64,000 nt of DNA. It comes from Orbaceae bacterium lpD04 (lineage in GTDB: Bacteria; Pseudomonadota; Gammaproteobacteria; Enterobacterales; Orbaceae). Position numbers and translations under genes: made by a program. Location: the NCBI GenBank assembly GCA_036251935.1, contig CP133967.1, forward strand, positions 248,001-312,000. Direction: 5' to 3'. The notes beneath the pieces were generated by a model. The model saw nothing but the letters and a program-made list of their open reading frames with translations. It did not search any database and was not told where the DNA came from. This document shows positions 1 through 8,829 of this stretch, one piece after another; the stretch's first letter is position 1; every line of letters starts with the position of its first letter.

Positions 1-176
1 CCATCTTGAATGGGTAACATGACATCCATGACAATACAATCGTAAATCCCCATTTCGATATAGCCTAAAGCCTCTTGGCCATCAGAAGCCATATCAACAC
101 TATACCCTTCTTGAGATAAGCGTTTAGCTAAGACTGTCAAAATAGACTTTTCATCTTCAACAACAAGTATGCGCAT
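1..176 (-). CDS. OmpR-family response regulator, N-terminal part (runs off the window)
   Basis: This is the first 58 or so codons of a two-component response regulator; the rest lies left of position 1. It reads MRILVVEDEKS from an ATG at 176 and shows the receiver signature: the acidic pair near residues 7-9 and the phospho-acceptor Asp at about residue 51 in the VMDVMLP strand. The output domain is missing, so OmpR family is inferred from receiver style. It diverges from the autotransporter gene starting at 514, sharing a 337-base intergenic region. Whether it controls that gene cannot be told from the sequence. Confidence 0.85.
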   Translation of the reverse strand, partial: MRILVVEDEKSILTVLAKRLSQEGYSVDMASDGQEALGYIEMGIYDCIVMDVMLPIQD

Positions 177-513
177 AGCTATTTCTCTATTTATTTTATT
201 TAGATTTATGATAACGGATTGTATCAAAATATTTTAGTAATATTTAAGATTATAAAATAGATGTATTTTCTCTATTTAAAATGAAAAGACAATAACTTTA
301 CACGTGAAAATAGGCAAATAAGTTCGAATAAACAGATTTACGTTTTGAACCTAATGCAAATTTATTTTACTTGCCATTTCTTTACTTTTATACTCGAAAG
401 CAATCTTGATTTAAATCAAATTTGGCTATACCATGCATAAAATTTTGTGGTTTAAAGTATAACAATTACTCTTCACTTCCATTGACCATTTTTATTTTAA
501 GAAGGTACTACAA
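177..513. promoter_or_regulatory. Divergent intergenic region, response regulator / autotransporter
   Basis: A 337-base AT-rich gap between divergent genes with no ORF of note. It holds an FNR-type palindrome (406-419), a plausible -10 for the rightward gene (TATAAC at 458-463, or TAAAAT at 438-443) and a Shine-Dalgarno-like GAAGG at 501-505, eight bases before the GTG start at 514. Confidence 0.6.
406..419 (+). promoter_or_regulatory. FNR-type box upstream of the autotransporter
   Basis: The sequence TTGATTTAAATCAA is a perfect TTGAT-N4-ATCAA palindrome, the consensus for the oxygen-sensing regulator FNR. Its centre is about 101 bases before the GTG start of the autotransporter gene. It lies roughly 37 to 57 bases before the candidate transcription starts, within the range for FNR activation but not at a canonical -41.5 position. 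Oxygen-regulated expression is an inference. Confidence 0.5.
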
Positions 514-3438
514 GTGCACAATTCCTCATATTTAAAAAAATCATTAATCTGCCGCTTATTATTAGCCGCAATAGCATCAATGAGCACCTATGTCGTTCAA
601 GCTGAAACCCTTTATATCAATGATAAACAGCCTAACCATTTATATGATAAGCTAGAAGGCCTCAACGAAAGTTTCAACGATGATATCCGTGTTGAGAACA
701 ATGGCACCGAAGCGGCGATTACAAATAGTACGATAGGTGGCTCACTATCTGTGTTGTTTGGCGCGAAAGCAACGGCTGAGAATACGACCATTAGTTGTAC
801 TAAAACAAGCTGTAAAGGCATTGATGTGCAAGGGATCGGGCATGATTCAAACGTAACTGGTGATTTATCTAAGTTCGTCGGTCATGATCTAACCATTACG
901 TCAGATAGCGATGGATTATCAAGCACTGGATCTGCATTAGTTGATTTAACTGCGACTAACACTATGATTAAAATTAATGCCGGTCGTGATGGTTTAAACT
1001 TAAATGGCAGTGTATCAAGAAATGGCGCAATCAATACTACTTATGTTGATGGTTTTGATATTACCGCGGGCCGCTACGGTGTTTCAGCTACTATGGGAGC
1101 GCAGCTTAAGATCGCTAACGGAACGATTTCTACCGTTAATGATGGTGCCTATGGTTTTGATCTTGGCGGTGCAAACACTGAATATAGCACATCAATACAA
1201 ACTAAAGCCGATATTAAAAACGTAACTGTGCAAACATCTGGCAAAAAGGCTTACGGGATTTATAGCGAGCAACTAACAATAGGCGGTTATTTCGGAGCGA
1301 ACTCTTCTTGGGATAACTCGCATATTATTACCAATGGTGCTGGAAGTGTTGGTATTGTTGCAATATCTAATCCTAACTCAAACTCTAACAATAATAATGT
1401 CTACTTTAACAGTCGTTCTACTGTTAATACATTTGGTAATAATGCTTATGGCGTATGGTCACTCAGTGGTGCTAATGTCTATTTAGATACCAGTCAGGTA
1501 ACAACCCAAGGAACGAATTCTGTTGGTGTTTATAGTTACGATTATGGTAATACCTATATATATAATACGGCGAAAGTTGAAACGCTCGGTGATGGTGCTC
1601 ATGGTGCATTGGTTCAATATGCCGGCAATGTATTTTTAAATTATGGTTCGATTCTAACCCATGGCTTAGCGGCTGATGGTATTCATATGCTTGTTGGAAC
1701 GGCTGAAAATAATAATGTCATAAGTGGCTCAACGGTGAGTTTAGTCAAGTCAAATATTACATCGGAGCAGGGCTATGGCATAGCAACACAAGGCGGTAAG
1801 CTAGATGTTAAATTAAGTGATAATAGCTTGTTGCAAGGTAACTCAGGCTTAATGGATGTACAAAACTATATCGTTACAGGTAATGAGTCGCCAAAATGGG
1901 ATCAAGGTGTTACAACTGTCAACTTGCTAGTTGATGGTAACTCATCAGTTATTGGGAAAGTACAAACTGCGGATTCAGCCGCTGCTAATATGACGTTAAG
2001 TAATAGTTCAATTTGGCAATTTGATGCTGATTCAAATTTAACCAATTTAACCAATGATCATTCTACGATTGAATTTATGTCTAATTCCACGACACCTCAT
2101 ACCTTAACTGTTAGTGGTAACTATGTCGGCAATGATGGCCTTATTATTATGAATGGTCAGCTTGCTGGCGACAATTCCCCGGTTGATAAATTAATTATTA
2201 ATGGTGATACTTCGGGTAATACTTATGTACAGGTAAATAACATTGGTGGACTTGGTGCTGAAACGATTAATGGCATTGAAATTATTGATGTAAACGGTAA
2301 TTCTGCCGGGACTTTTGAGCAAAATGGACGCATTGTTGCGGGAGCTTACGATTATTCTTTAGTCAAAGGGGCTAATGGTGCTAACGCAAGTAATTGGTAT
2401 TTAACTTCGAAATTTGACGAAACGATAGATCCAGATCCAACCCCAGATCCTGACCCAACTCCAACGCCAACGCCAAGTGAAGATGTATTACGTCCAGAAG
2501 CAGGTTCATATCTAGCAAATCTTGTTGCAGCAAACAGTATGTTCAATTTACGTCTACATGATCGCCAAGGTGAAACCACCTACATTGATTTCGCAACTGG
2601 AGAGCGTAAAACAACCAGCATGTGGTTACGTTACCAATATAGCAATAATAAGTTTGGTGTTGGTAGTCAATTTGATGTTAAAAATAATTGGACAGTTACC
2701 CAACTCGGGGGTGATATTGCCACATGGTCATCAAATAACACTGATCGCTTGCATTTAGGTCTTATGGGTGGGTATGGACGAAGCTCAAATGATGTCGATG
2801 CAAGCCTTAAAGGTTATCACTCATCAGGAAAAATTGATGGTTACAGCGTGGGTGTTTATGGTACGTGGTACCAAAATGATGAGAATAAAACGGGAGCATA
2901 TATTGATAGCTGGATCATGTGGAATGATTTAGATGGCTCCGTTAATGGTCAAGATTTAGATACCGAGAAATATGATTTGAACGGCGTTAATGCTTCACTC
3001 GAAAGTGGTTATACTTTCCTAGCTGCAGCGGCCAAGCATTATAACTTATGGCTACAACCTCAAGGACAAATGACTTGGATGGGCGTTGATGCGGATGATC
3101 ATACGGAATCAAATGGTTCAAAAATAAGTGGCTATGGTAATAATTTACAAACAAGATTAGGGTTAAGGGCTGTACTTGACTCGAATAAAGCCACGCCTGA
3201 TTTTGGTGGTCAGATCTTTGTTGAAACTAACTGGTTATATAATAGTAAACCGTTTTCAATTAAGATGAATAATGATCGCGTATACCAATCAGGGGCGCGT
3301 AATATTGCTGAAATCAAAACGGGTATTGAAAGTACACTGTATAAAAATACCAATATTTGGGTGAATTTAGGCTATCAAAAAGGTGATCATAGCTATCGCA
3401 ACCTTGGTTTGATGTTTGGTGCTCAACTGCGTTTTTAA
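514..3438 (+). CDS. Type Va autotransporter (pertactin-like barrel)
   Basis: A 974-residue surface or secreted protein. Residues 1-30 form a Sec signal peptide ending VVQA before ETLY. The passenger (about 31-635) is rich in Asn, Gly, Ser and Thr, with repeated units of the form T-x-G-x-x-A/S-Y/V-G-V-x-S that suggest a long parallel beta-helix. A DPDPTP-type Pro/Asp linker near 636-655 leads to the autotransporter barrel (about 660-974), which opens RPEAGSYLANLVAANSMF and ends in the terminal Phe expected by the BAM complex. Translation starts at GTG 514 behind GAAGG. No protease triad or lipase motif was seen, so an adhesin-like role is the likeliest but unproven. The gene stands alone, facing a response regulator, with an FNR-type box upstream. 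Confidence 0.9.
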   Translation: MHNSSYLKKSLICRLLLAAIASMSTYVVQAETLYINDKQPNHLYDKLEGLNESFNDDIRVENNGTEAAITNSTIGGSLSVLFGAKATAENTTISCTKTSCKGIDVQGIGHDSNVTGDLSKFVGHDLTITSDSDGLSSTGSALVDLTATNTMIKINAGRDGLNLNGSVSRNGAINTTYVDGFDITAGRYGVSATMGAQLKIANGTISTVNDGAYGFDLGGANTEYSTSIQTKADIKNVTVQTSGKKAYGIYSEQLTIGGYFGANSSWDNSHIITNGAGSVGIVAISNPNSNSNNNNVYFNSRSTVNTFGNNAYGVWSLSGANVYLDTSQVTTQGTNSVGVYSYDYGNTYIYNTAKVETLGDGAHGALVQYAGNVFLNYGSILTHGLAADGIHMLVGTAENNNVISGSTVSLVKSNITSEQGYGIATQGGKLDVKLSDNSLLQGNSGLMDVQNYIVTGNESPKWDQGVTTVNLLVDGNSSVIGKVQTADSAAANMTLSNSSIWQFDADSNLTNLTNDHSTIEFMSNSTTPHTLTVSGNYVGNDGLIIMNGQLAGDNSPVDKLIINGDTSGNTYVQVNNIGGLGAETINGIEIIDVNGNSAGTFEQNGRIVAGAYDYSLVKGANGANASNWYLTSKFDETIDPDPTPDPDPTPTPTPSEDVLRPEAGSYLANLVAANSMFNLRLHDRQGETTYIDFATGERKTTSMWLRYQYSNNKFGVGSQFDVKNNWTVTQLGGDIATWSSNNTDRLHLGLMGGYGRSSNDVDASLKGYHSSGKIDGYSVGVYGTWYQNDENKTGAYIDSWIMWNDLDGSVNGQDLDTEKYDLNGVNASLESGYTFLAAAAKHYNLWLQPQGQMTWMGVDADDHTESNGSKISGYGNNLQTRLGLRAVLDSNKATPDFGGQIFVETNWLYNSKPFSIKMNNDRVYQSGARNIAEIKTGIESTLYKNTNIWVNLGYQKGDHSYRNLGLMFGAQLRF

Positions 3439-3460
3439 TTTTAATAATCTTTGTGATGAT

Positions 3461-3503
3461 AAAACCGATAGTCATTTGTCATAAAAGGCTATCGGTTTTT
3501 TTA
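3461..3503 (+). terminator. Rho-independent terminator of the autotransporter
   Basis: Arms AACCGATAG (3463-3471) and CTATCGGTT (3489-3497) form a 9-bp stem followed by a T run. On the opposite strand the stem is followed by only a short T run, so it may serve uxaA weakly as well. Confidence 0.8.
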
Positions 3504-3624
3504 TCTATTTAATTTATCCTAATATCGTTTATTATCTTGTTATTGGTTTTACATTAAAAACATATAGTACGATAAGTTTTGAACGAAAGTTTTTTAGGAC
3601 TTATGGCTTAATAAAAAAGCGATA

Positions 3625-5118
3625 CTACTCTGTTACGCCATTCTTAAAAATAGCCAATTCTTTAAACTCATTTTTTTCATTACAACTTTGCTTGCCATTG
3701 GCAATATCGACAATAAGATCAATAAATTGCCTTAGTAACTCGTGCATAGAAACACCATTCACCAATTGCCCAGCATTAAAATCGATCCAAGTGGGTTTTT
3801 TTAGTGCAAGTGGTGTATTGGTTGCCAGTTTTACCGTTGGCACAAAGCCGCCATAAGGCGTGCCTCGCCCTGTCGAGAATAAAACCATATGACAACCGGC
3901 AGCAATTAATGCACTTGTTGCAACCGCATCATTTCCTGGTGCTGACAGTAAATTAAGCCCTACTTTGGTTAAGCGCTCACCATAGGCGAGCACATCAACA
4001 ACTTGGCTATTTCCCGCTTTTTGAGTACAACCTAGTGATTTATCTTCTAACGTTGTAATGCCGCCAGCTTTATTGCCGGGTGATGGATTTTCATAAATTG
4101 GTTGATTATATTGCATAAAATAGCGTTTAAAATCATTAACCATATCAACCGTTTTATCGAAGGTTACCTTATCAATGCAGTGAGACATTAAAATCTTTTC
4201 TGCACCAAACATTTCAGGAACTTCAGTTAATACGCTAGTACCGCCATGGCTGATAACATAATCAGAAAATTGCCCTAATAATGGGTTCGCCGTAATACCC
4301 GATAGCCCATCAGATCCACCGCACTCTAAACCAAATTTTAGTTCGCTAAGTTTACCTGTAACGCGTCGATCGGCTTTCATTTGTTGATAAAGTTCATTAA
4401 GGTGATTTAAACCGGTATTAATTTCATCAGCTTCATCTTGTAAGGTCATAAAACTAACGCGATCACGATTATAATTACCGAGTGTTTCACGAAAGGCATT
4501 GAGTTGATTATTTTCGCAGCCAAGCCCGATAACTAAAACGCCGCCCGCGTTAGGATGTTTAACCATATCTTGTAAAATGGTACGGGTATTTTTATGGTCT
4601 TGCCCTAACTGAGAGCAGCCATAAGGATGGGTAAGCACATAGACACTTTCAAAATCTTCACCTTGTTTCGCGAGTTGGGCGATAAATTTTTTACATATTT
4701 GCTGCGCTATCCCATTAACGCAGCCGACGGTTGGAATGATCCATAGATCATTACGGATCCCCACATCGCCATTATCGCGGCGGTATATTTCAATATCACG
4801 ATCTAAAAATTCGCTATCGACTTGCATTGGTGTCGGTAGATATTGATATTCGTTTAGTTCCCCAAGGTTCGTTTTTACATTATGGGTATGTACATGCTGG
4901 CCAATGTGTATTGCCGACGTTGCATGCCCGATAGGAAAACCATATTTAATAATATTTTGATTTTGATCGATTGGATTAATCGCAATCTTATGCCCAGAAG
5001 GAATATCTTCTGTTACATTAATGCTAATGTTACCAATTTCTAAATTATCACCTTTATTTATATTTTCGAGAGCGATAACCACATTATCGTTTTCGTTTAT
5101 TTTGATGATATTTTTCAT
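3625..5118 (-). CDS. uxaA: Altronate dehydratase
   Basis: Converts D-altronate to 2-keto-3-deoxygluconate in hexuronate and galactonate catabolism. The 497 residues match the usual length of UxaA (about 495). An N-terminal SAF domain (about 1-95, with the IGHATSAIHIGQHVHTHN stretch near 62-80) is followed by the large catalytic domain carrying conserved Cys and Gly motifs such as VGCVNG, YGCSQLG, GLGCENN and ECGGSDGLSG, as expected for an iron-dependent dehydratase. It is the last gene of the leftward cluster, 64 bases after the Zn-dehydrogenase gene. The partner step, tagaturonate reductase, is encoded two genes upstream. Confidence 0.93.
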   Translation of the reverse strand: MKNIIKINENDNVVIALENINKGDNLEIGNISINVTEDIPSGHKIAINPIDQNQNIIKYGFPIGHATSAIHIGQHVHTHNVKTNLGELNEYQYLPTPMQVDSEFLDRDIEIYRRDNGDVGIRNDLWIIPTVGCVNGIAQQICKKFIAQLAKQGEDFESVYVLTHPYGCSQLGQDHKNTRTILQDMVKHPNAGGVLVIGLGCENNQLNAFRETLGNYNRDRVSFMTLQDEADEINTGLNHLNELYQQMKADRRVTGKLSELKFGLECGGSDGLSGITANPLLGQFSDYVISHGGTSVLTEVPEMFGAEKILMSHCIDKVTFDKTVDMVNDFKRYFMQYNQPIYENPSPGNKAGGITTLEDKSLGCTQKAGNSQVVDVLAYGERLTKVGLNLLSAPGNDAVATSALIAAGCHMVLFSTGRGTPYGGFVPTVKLATNTPLALKKPTWIDFNAGQLVNGVSMHELLRQFIDLIVDIANGKQSCNEKNEFKELAIFKNGVTE

Positions 5119-5182
5119 GCGCTATCGCTCCAATATTGATAAGTAAAGGCAGCGATTGTCTACCGTTGCCTTCATGTACTAA

Positions 5183-6208
5183 TTACCCGATTTTGATGAC
5201 TGATTTTAAGCGGCTTGCTGGATCTTCAGCCATCTCTTTAAATGCCTTTTCTGCATCATTTAATTCATAAATATCGGTAATAATACTTTTAACATCACAT
5301 TTACCGGTTTTGACTAAATCAATTAGCTCAATGAAGTCTGCTTTAAGTGCATTACGGGAACCTGAAATATCGAGTTCTTTGGTCTGGATTTGGGTAAAGG
5401 CAAAATCAAGTTTTTGCTTACCAACACCAACTAATCCAATACGTCCTCTAAATGCTGCCGCGTCAATGCAGTTTTGGAACGTTTGTGGTAAACCAACGCA
5501 TTCAATACACACATCAAAGCCGTCGCCATTAGTAATTTCTTTTACGCGCTGGGCAAAGTCTTCTTTATCGGTACGAATAACGCCAGATGCGCCAATTTCT
5601 AACGCTTTTTCTAAGCGATTTGGCATCATATCACTTACATAAACCTCAGCACCTTTTAACTTAGCTGCCATCACTGCAAATAAGCCAATTGGGCCTGCCC
5701 CCACAACTAATACTTTATCGCCTTCTTTTACGGCTGTTCGTTGCACGGAGTGGTAACTAATACAAAATGGTTCGATCATTGAAAGCGTTAACGCATCTAA
5801 ACCTTTACCATCATAAATACGTTCAAGTGGCATGCTGTAATATTGACGAAAAATACCATCACGCTGTGCACCAAGTGTTTGATTGCTTGTGCAGCAGTTA
5901 ACAAATCCGCGACGGCATGAATAACATTTGCCACAGTTAAAATAAGGATTGGCCGTTACAACCATACCTTTTTTAATGCCCAGATCATTTTCACCAACTT
6001 CAACGACTTCAGCCGAAAACTCATGGCCTGGAATACGTGGGTAACTAGCGTAAAGGAATGTGCCTTTATAGGTGCCCATATCGGAACCACAAATGCCGCC
6101 ATAAATCACTTTTAAAATTGCTTCACCCTTTTGCAAAACGGGTTTTTCCATTTCTTTTATTTCAACTTTCCCCGGTTCTGGGATAACAACATATTTCATG
6201 TTTGACAT
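5183..6208 (-). CDS. Zinc-dependent sugar-acid dehydrogenase (probable L-galactonate 5-dehydrogenase)
   Basis: A 341-residue medium-chain alcohol dehydrogenase. It shows the catalytic zinc site (GGICGSDMG near 37-45, GHE near 61-63), the structural-zinc cysteine cluster (CGKCYSCRRGFVNCC), the Rossmann motif GAGPIGLFAV and a late SRNA motif shared with E. coli LgoD (YjjN). Its place between uxaB and uxaA, downstream of an LgoR-like regulator, suggests that it oxidises L-galactonate to D-tagaturonate, which UxaB and UxaA then process. Sequence alone does not exclude another polyol or sugar-acid substrate such as those of the RspB group, so the gene symbol is left open. Confidence 0.75.
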   Translation of the reverse strand: MSNMKYVVIPEPGKVEIKEMEKPVLQKGEAILKVIYGGICGSDMGTYKGTFLYASYPRIPGHEFSAEVVEVGENDLGIKKGMVVTANPYFNCGKCYSCRRGFVNCCTSNQTLGAQRDGIFRQYYSMPLERIYDGKGLDALTLSMIEPFCISYHSVQRTAVKEGDKVLVVGAGPIGLFAVMAAKLKGAEVYVSDMMPNRLEKALEIGASGVIRTDKEDFAQRVKEITNGDGFDVCIECVGLPQTFQNCIDAAAFRGRIGLVGVGKQKLDFAFTQIQTKELDISGSRNALKADFIELIDLVKTGKCDVKSIITDIYELNDAEKAFKEMAEDPASRLKSVIKIG

Positions 6209-6228
6209 AATGTTTTGCTCCTAAATAA

Positions 6229-7668
6229 TTAATTCTGTGGAATGACGGTTTTGATGTCATTGGTTAAAATCGCTTTAAGGTTATTTGTTACAAGGTCGGT
6301 AAGTTCTGGGATAGTATTTAGATCTTTTTCCCAATGATCTGTCATTCCTAACACATTTGAGACTAATTTTCTGACATCACTTTGATACAAAGGTCGCCAA
6401 GTATCAAAACGGTCTAATAGATGTTTATCATCGGTTAAAGGGATCTTTTCACCATGGTATTGACCATGATAAAACGCAATTAACGCTGATAATGCGAAAG
6501 TGATATATTTTGGTGGCTGGTTAAATTTTTGGCTATAGGTTAACAATTGTGGTAGTAACCGCGTTTTAAACTTGGTTAATGAATTTAATGAAATTGCGAT
6601 TAGCTCATGTTTAATAAACGGATTTTTGAAACGATTTAATACATCACTAGCAAATTGATTTAGCTCATTTTTATCTAAAGATAATGTTGGGATCACTTCT
6701 TTATTTAATAAATTTTTAACAAAGTTTTCGACTTTTTGGTTTGCCATTGCATCGCCAACAGTTCGGATCCCAGCAAGGTATGCGACCGGCACCATCGCAG
6801 TATGTGCGCCGTTTAATATACCAACCTTGCGCTCTTTATAAGGCTTGATATCATCAACAACTAAGATATTCATATCGACGTCATTGAGTTTAAGTTTATC
6901 TCTGATCCAATTCGGGCCTTGAATTACAAAGAGGTAAAAATATTCAGCAGTATCTAGAAATTTGTCTTGATAACCGAGTTCTTGCTCAAGTTTAGCCGCT
7001 TCATCTTTTGGATAACCCGTAACAATACGATCAACGAGTGTTGAACAAAATGTATTGGCATCGTTAAGCCAGTTAATAAAATGGGGATCTAAATTCCATA
7101 ATTTGGCATATTTGATCACATATTCTTTTAATTTTTCGCCGTTATAATCGATTAATTCACAAGGAATAATAATTAAACCTTGCTTTTTTTGACCATTAAA
7201 ATGTTTAAAACGATGATAAAGGAAAACGGTTAATTTAGCTGGAAATGTGGTTGGTGGGGTATCGGTGAATTTATCTTTATCACTGAAAGTAATTCCTGCT
7301 TCAGTCGTATTTGAAAAGATAAACTCTAATTCAGGATTTTCAGCGCATTTTAGATACTCATTAAACTCCTGATAAACAGAAATTTCGCGATTAACTGAGT
7401 AAATGATTTTAGGCTCAGCAACCGCAACACCCTTTTCATTGATGCCTCGGATGACAGTTGTATATAATCCATCTTGTTCATTTAATTTTGGCTGCTTGGT
7501 ATCGATTGGTCGAACAATTGTGATGCCGCTATTAAAATTTGTTTTTTCATTAAGGTTATCAATAATCCAATCAACGAAAGCTCTTAAAAAGTTACCTTCA
7601 CCAAACTGCAAAATTTTTTCAGGATAAGCAGGACCAGGGAAATTCTGACGATTAAGTAGTTTATTCAT
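6229..7668 (-). CDS. uxaB: Tagaturonate reductase
   Basis: NADH-dependent reduction of D-tagaturonate to D-altronate. The 479-residue protein is the long-chain mannitol dehydrogenase type, with the N-terminal nucleotide-binding motif FGEGNFLRAF (about 22-31) and the conserved KVGILNGAHTAMVPVAYLAG block in the second half. Length fits E. coli UxaB (483). It is 20 bases upstream of the Zn-dehydrogenase gene, so the two are very probably co-transcribed. A short palindrome in front of it (7688-7702) could be an operator. Confidence 0.92.
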   Translation of the reverse strand: MNKLLNRQNFPGPAYPEKILQFGEGNFLRAFVDWIIDNLNEKTNFNSGITIVRPIDTKQPKLNEQDGLYTTVIRGINEKGVAVAEPKIIYSVNREISVYQEFNEYLKCAENPELEFIFSNTTEAGITFSDKDKFTDTPPTTFPAKLTVFLYHRFKHFNGQKKQGLIIIPCELIDYNGEKLKEYVIKYAKLWNLDPHFINWLNDANTFCSTLVDRIVTGYPKDEAAKLEQELGYQDKFLDTAEYFYLFVIQGPNWIRDKLKLNDVDMNILVVDDIKPYKERKVGILNGAHTAMVPVAYLAGIRTVGDAMANQKVENFVKNLLNKEVIPTLSLDKNELNQFASDVLNRFKNPFIKHELIAISLNSLTKFKTRLLPQLLTYSQKFNQPPKYITFALSALIAFYHGQYHGEKIPLTDDKHLLDRFDTWRPLYQSDVRKLVSNVLGMTDHWEKDLNTIPELTDLVTNNLKAILTNDIKTVIPQN

Positions 7669-7687
7669 AATAAAAAGCTCTCTTTAT

Positions 7688-7702
7688 ATTACATGGTGTA
7701 AT
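7688..7702. promoter_or_regulatory. Palindrome upstream of uxaB, possible operator
   Basis: ATTACA-TGG-TGTAAT is a perfect inverted repeat 20 bases before the uxaB start and downstream of the GntR-type regulator gene. GntR/FadR regulators bind short palindromes of this kind, but no second copy was found before the regulator or permease genes, so assignment is tentative. Confidence 0.3.
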
Positions 7703-7789
7703 TGTTAGTAAAGAGAACTATATAGTAGCGGTAAAAAGGTTCTTTAAATTATTTTATATTTCGTGCCTGAGCTTTAAGTTTTTTGTTTT

Positions 7790-8707
7790 TTATCTGTTTT
7801 TAATTTTAAGTGAACGATCAATTGAGTCTTGCATCGATGTTTTTGCTGTAGCAAGATGTTTGCATAGTGCCGCAATCGCTTTAGTTTCATCTTTTTGCAA
7901 GATCGCATTTAAAACTGTTATGTGTTCGCTTACTGCAACGCTATTACGCTCTTTTAAATCGCTATTATCCCACTGATAATGGTAATGAAAGATGACGGAG
8001 ATTAAGTCGAATGATTGCACAAAAAAAGGATTATCATTGCAAGATAGAATGAGTTGATGAAAATCTCGGTCAAGCGTTGAAAAAATCGAATAATCATTAT
8101 TGATATTTTGTTGTAGGTTTTTATGCCGTTGAAGCAATTCTTTCGCTTTAGTCCAATTAATATGATTATTGGGCTGTGCCATAAATGAACGCAGCGCAAA
8201 TATTTCTAAAATACTGCGAAATTCATAAAGTTTTTCTGCATAATTTTTTTCAAAAACAATGAGCTGCCATTCTCCTTTACGATAATTATTGATTAAGCCA
8301 TAATGCAAAAAGCGTAATAAAAATTCCCTAACGATAATTGGGCTGACATTCGCGTCTTTAGCTAATTGAATTTCGCTAAATTTATCACCGGGTAATAATT
8401 TGTGGCTATTAATTAAGTGATAAAAATACTGCTCAAATCTCTCATCTTGTATTATTCGTTTTTCAAAAATGACGTTAATTTTATCTTTATCATTTGGTTT
8501 ACGTAATAATTGATATTGATTATCGTGATTTGATAATACCCCCATTTCTAATAAATAATTTAATACAGCGCGAATAGTGGTTCTACTGACATTAAACGTA
8601 TCGCTTAAAATAGAAATAGAAGGGAGTGGAAAGGTAATAATATGGTTATTGATACAATCAATAAATTGATTAATCGTATTTTGGCGTAATGTTTGGTTTC
8701 GACTCAT
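7790..8707 (-). CDS. lgoR: GntR-family regulator of L-galactonate catabolism
   Basis: A 305-residue transcription factor closely resembling E. coli LgoR (YjjM, about 304 residues) along its length: both begin MSR-Q-LR-N-INQ-ID, have PLPS with SRTT-R in the first helix-turn-helix, and share DREFH/DRDFH, VIFH-HYQWD-SDLK-RN and AVSEH/AVDEH blocks. Visible domains are a winged helix at about 10-65, a second GntR-like HTH at about 80-145 (VSPIIVREFLLRF) and a FadR-type FCD ligand domain with an all-helical fold at about 150-290. It lies inside the gene cluster it presumably controls, with L-galactonate or a downstream intermediate as likely effector. Confidence 0.85.
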   Translation of the reverse strand: MSRNQTLRQNTINQFIDCINNHIITFPLPSISILSDTFNVSRTTIRAVLNYLLEMGVLSNHDNQYQLLRKPNDKDKINVIFEKRIIQDERFEQYFYHLINSHKLLPGDKFSEIQLAKDANVSPIIVREFLLRFLHYGLINNYRKGEWQLIVFEKNYAEKLYEFRSILEIFALRSFMAQPNNHINWTKAKELLQRHKNLQQNINNDYSIFSTLDRDFHQLILSCNDNPFFVQSFDLISVIFHYHYQWDNSDLKERNSVAVSEHITVLNAILQKDETKAIAALCKHLATAKTSMQDSIDRSLKIKNR

Positions 8708-8787
8708 AGATTAACTTCCAATATAAAATTTTAGTTGGATATTTTTTTATATTATCCATTAAAGCATGATAGTGCATTTTCTTTGCA

Positions 8788-8822
8788 AGATGAATAGATG
8801 TTTTAATTACATCTATTCATCT
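8788..8822. repeat. Perfect 14-bp hairpin between permease and regulator genes
   Basis: AGATGAATAGATGT (8788-8801) and ACATCTATTCATCT (8809-8822) are exact complements around a 7-base loop. There is no U tract on either strand, so it is not a standard terminator. It sits just after the permease stop codon on the minus strand and may stabilise the upstream transcript end or lower read-through into lgoR. Confidence 0.55.
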
Positions 8823-8829
8823 CATTACG

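Noticed and set aside
2352-2579. 75-codon ORF antisense to the autotransporter linker
   Set aside because: The Gly-Val repeats are only the antisense of the Asp-Pro/Thr-Pro linker.
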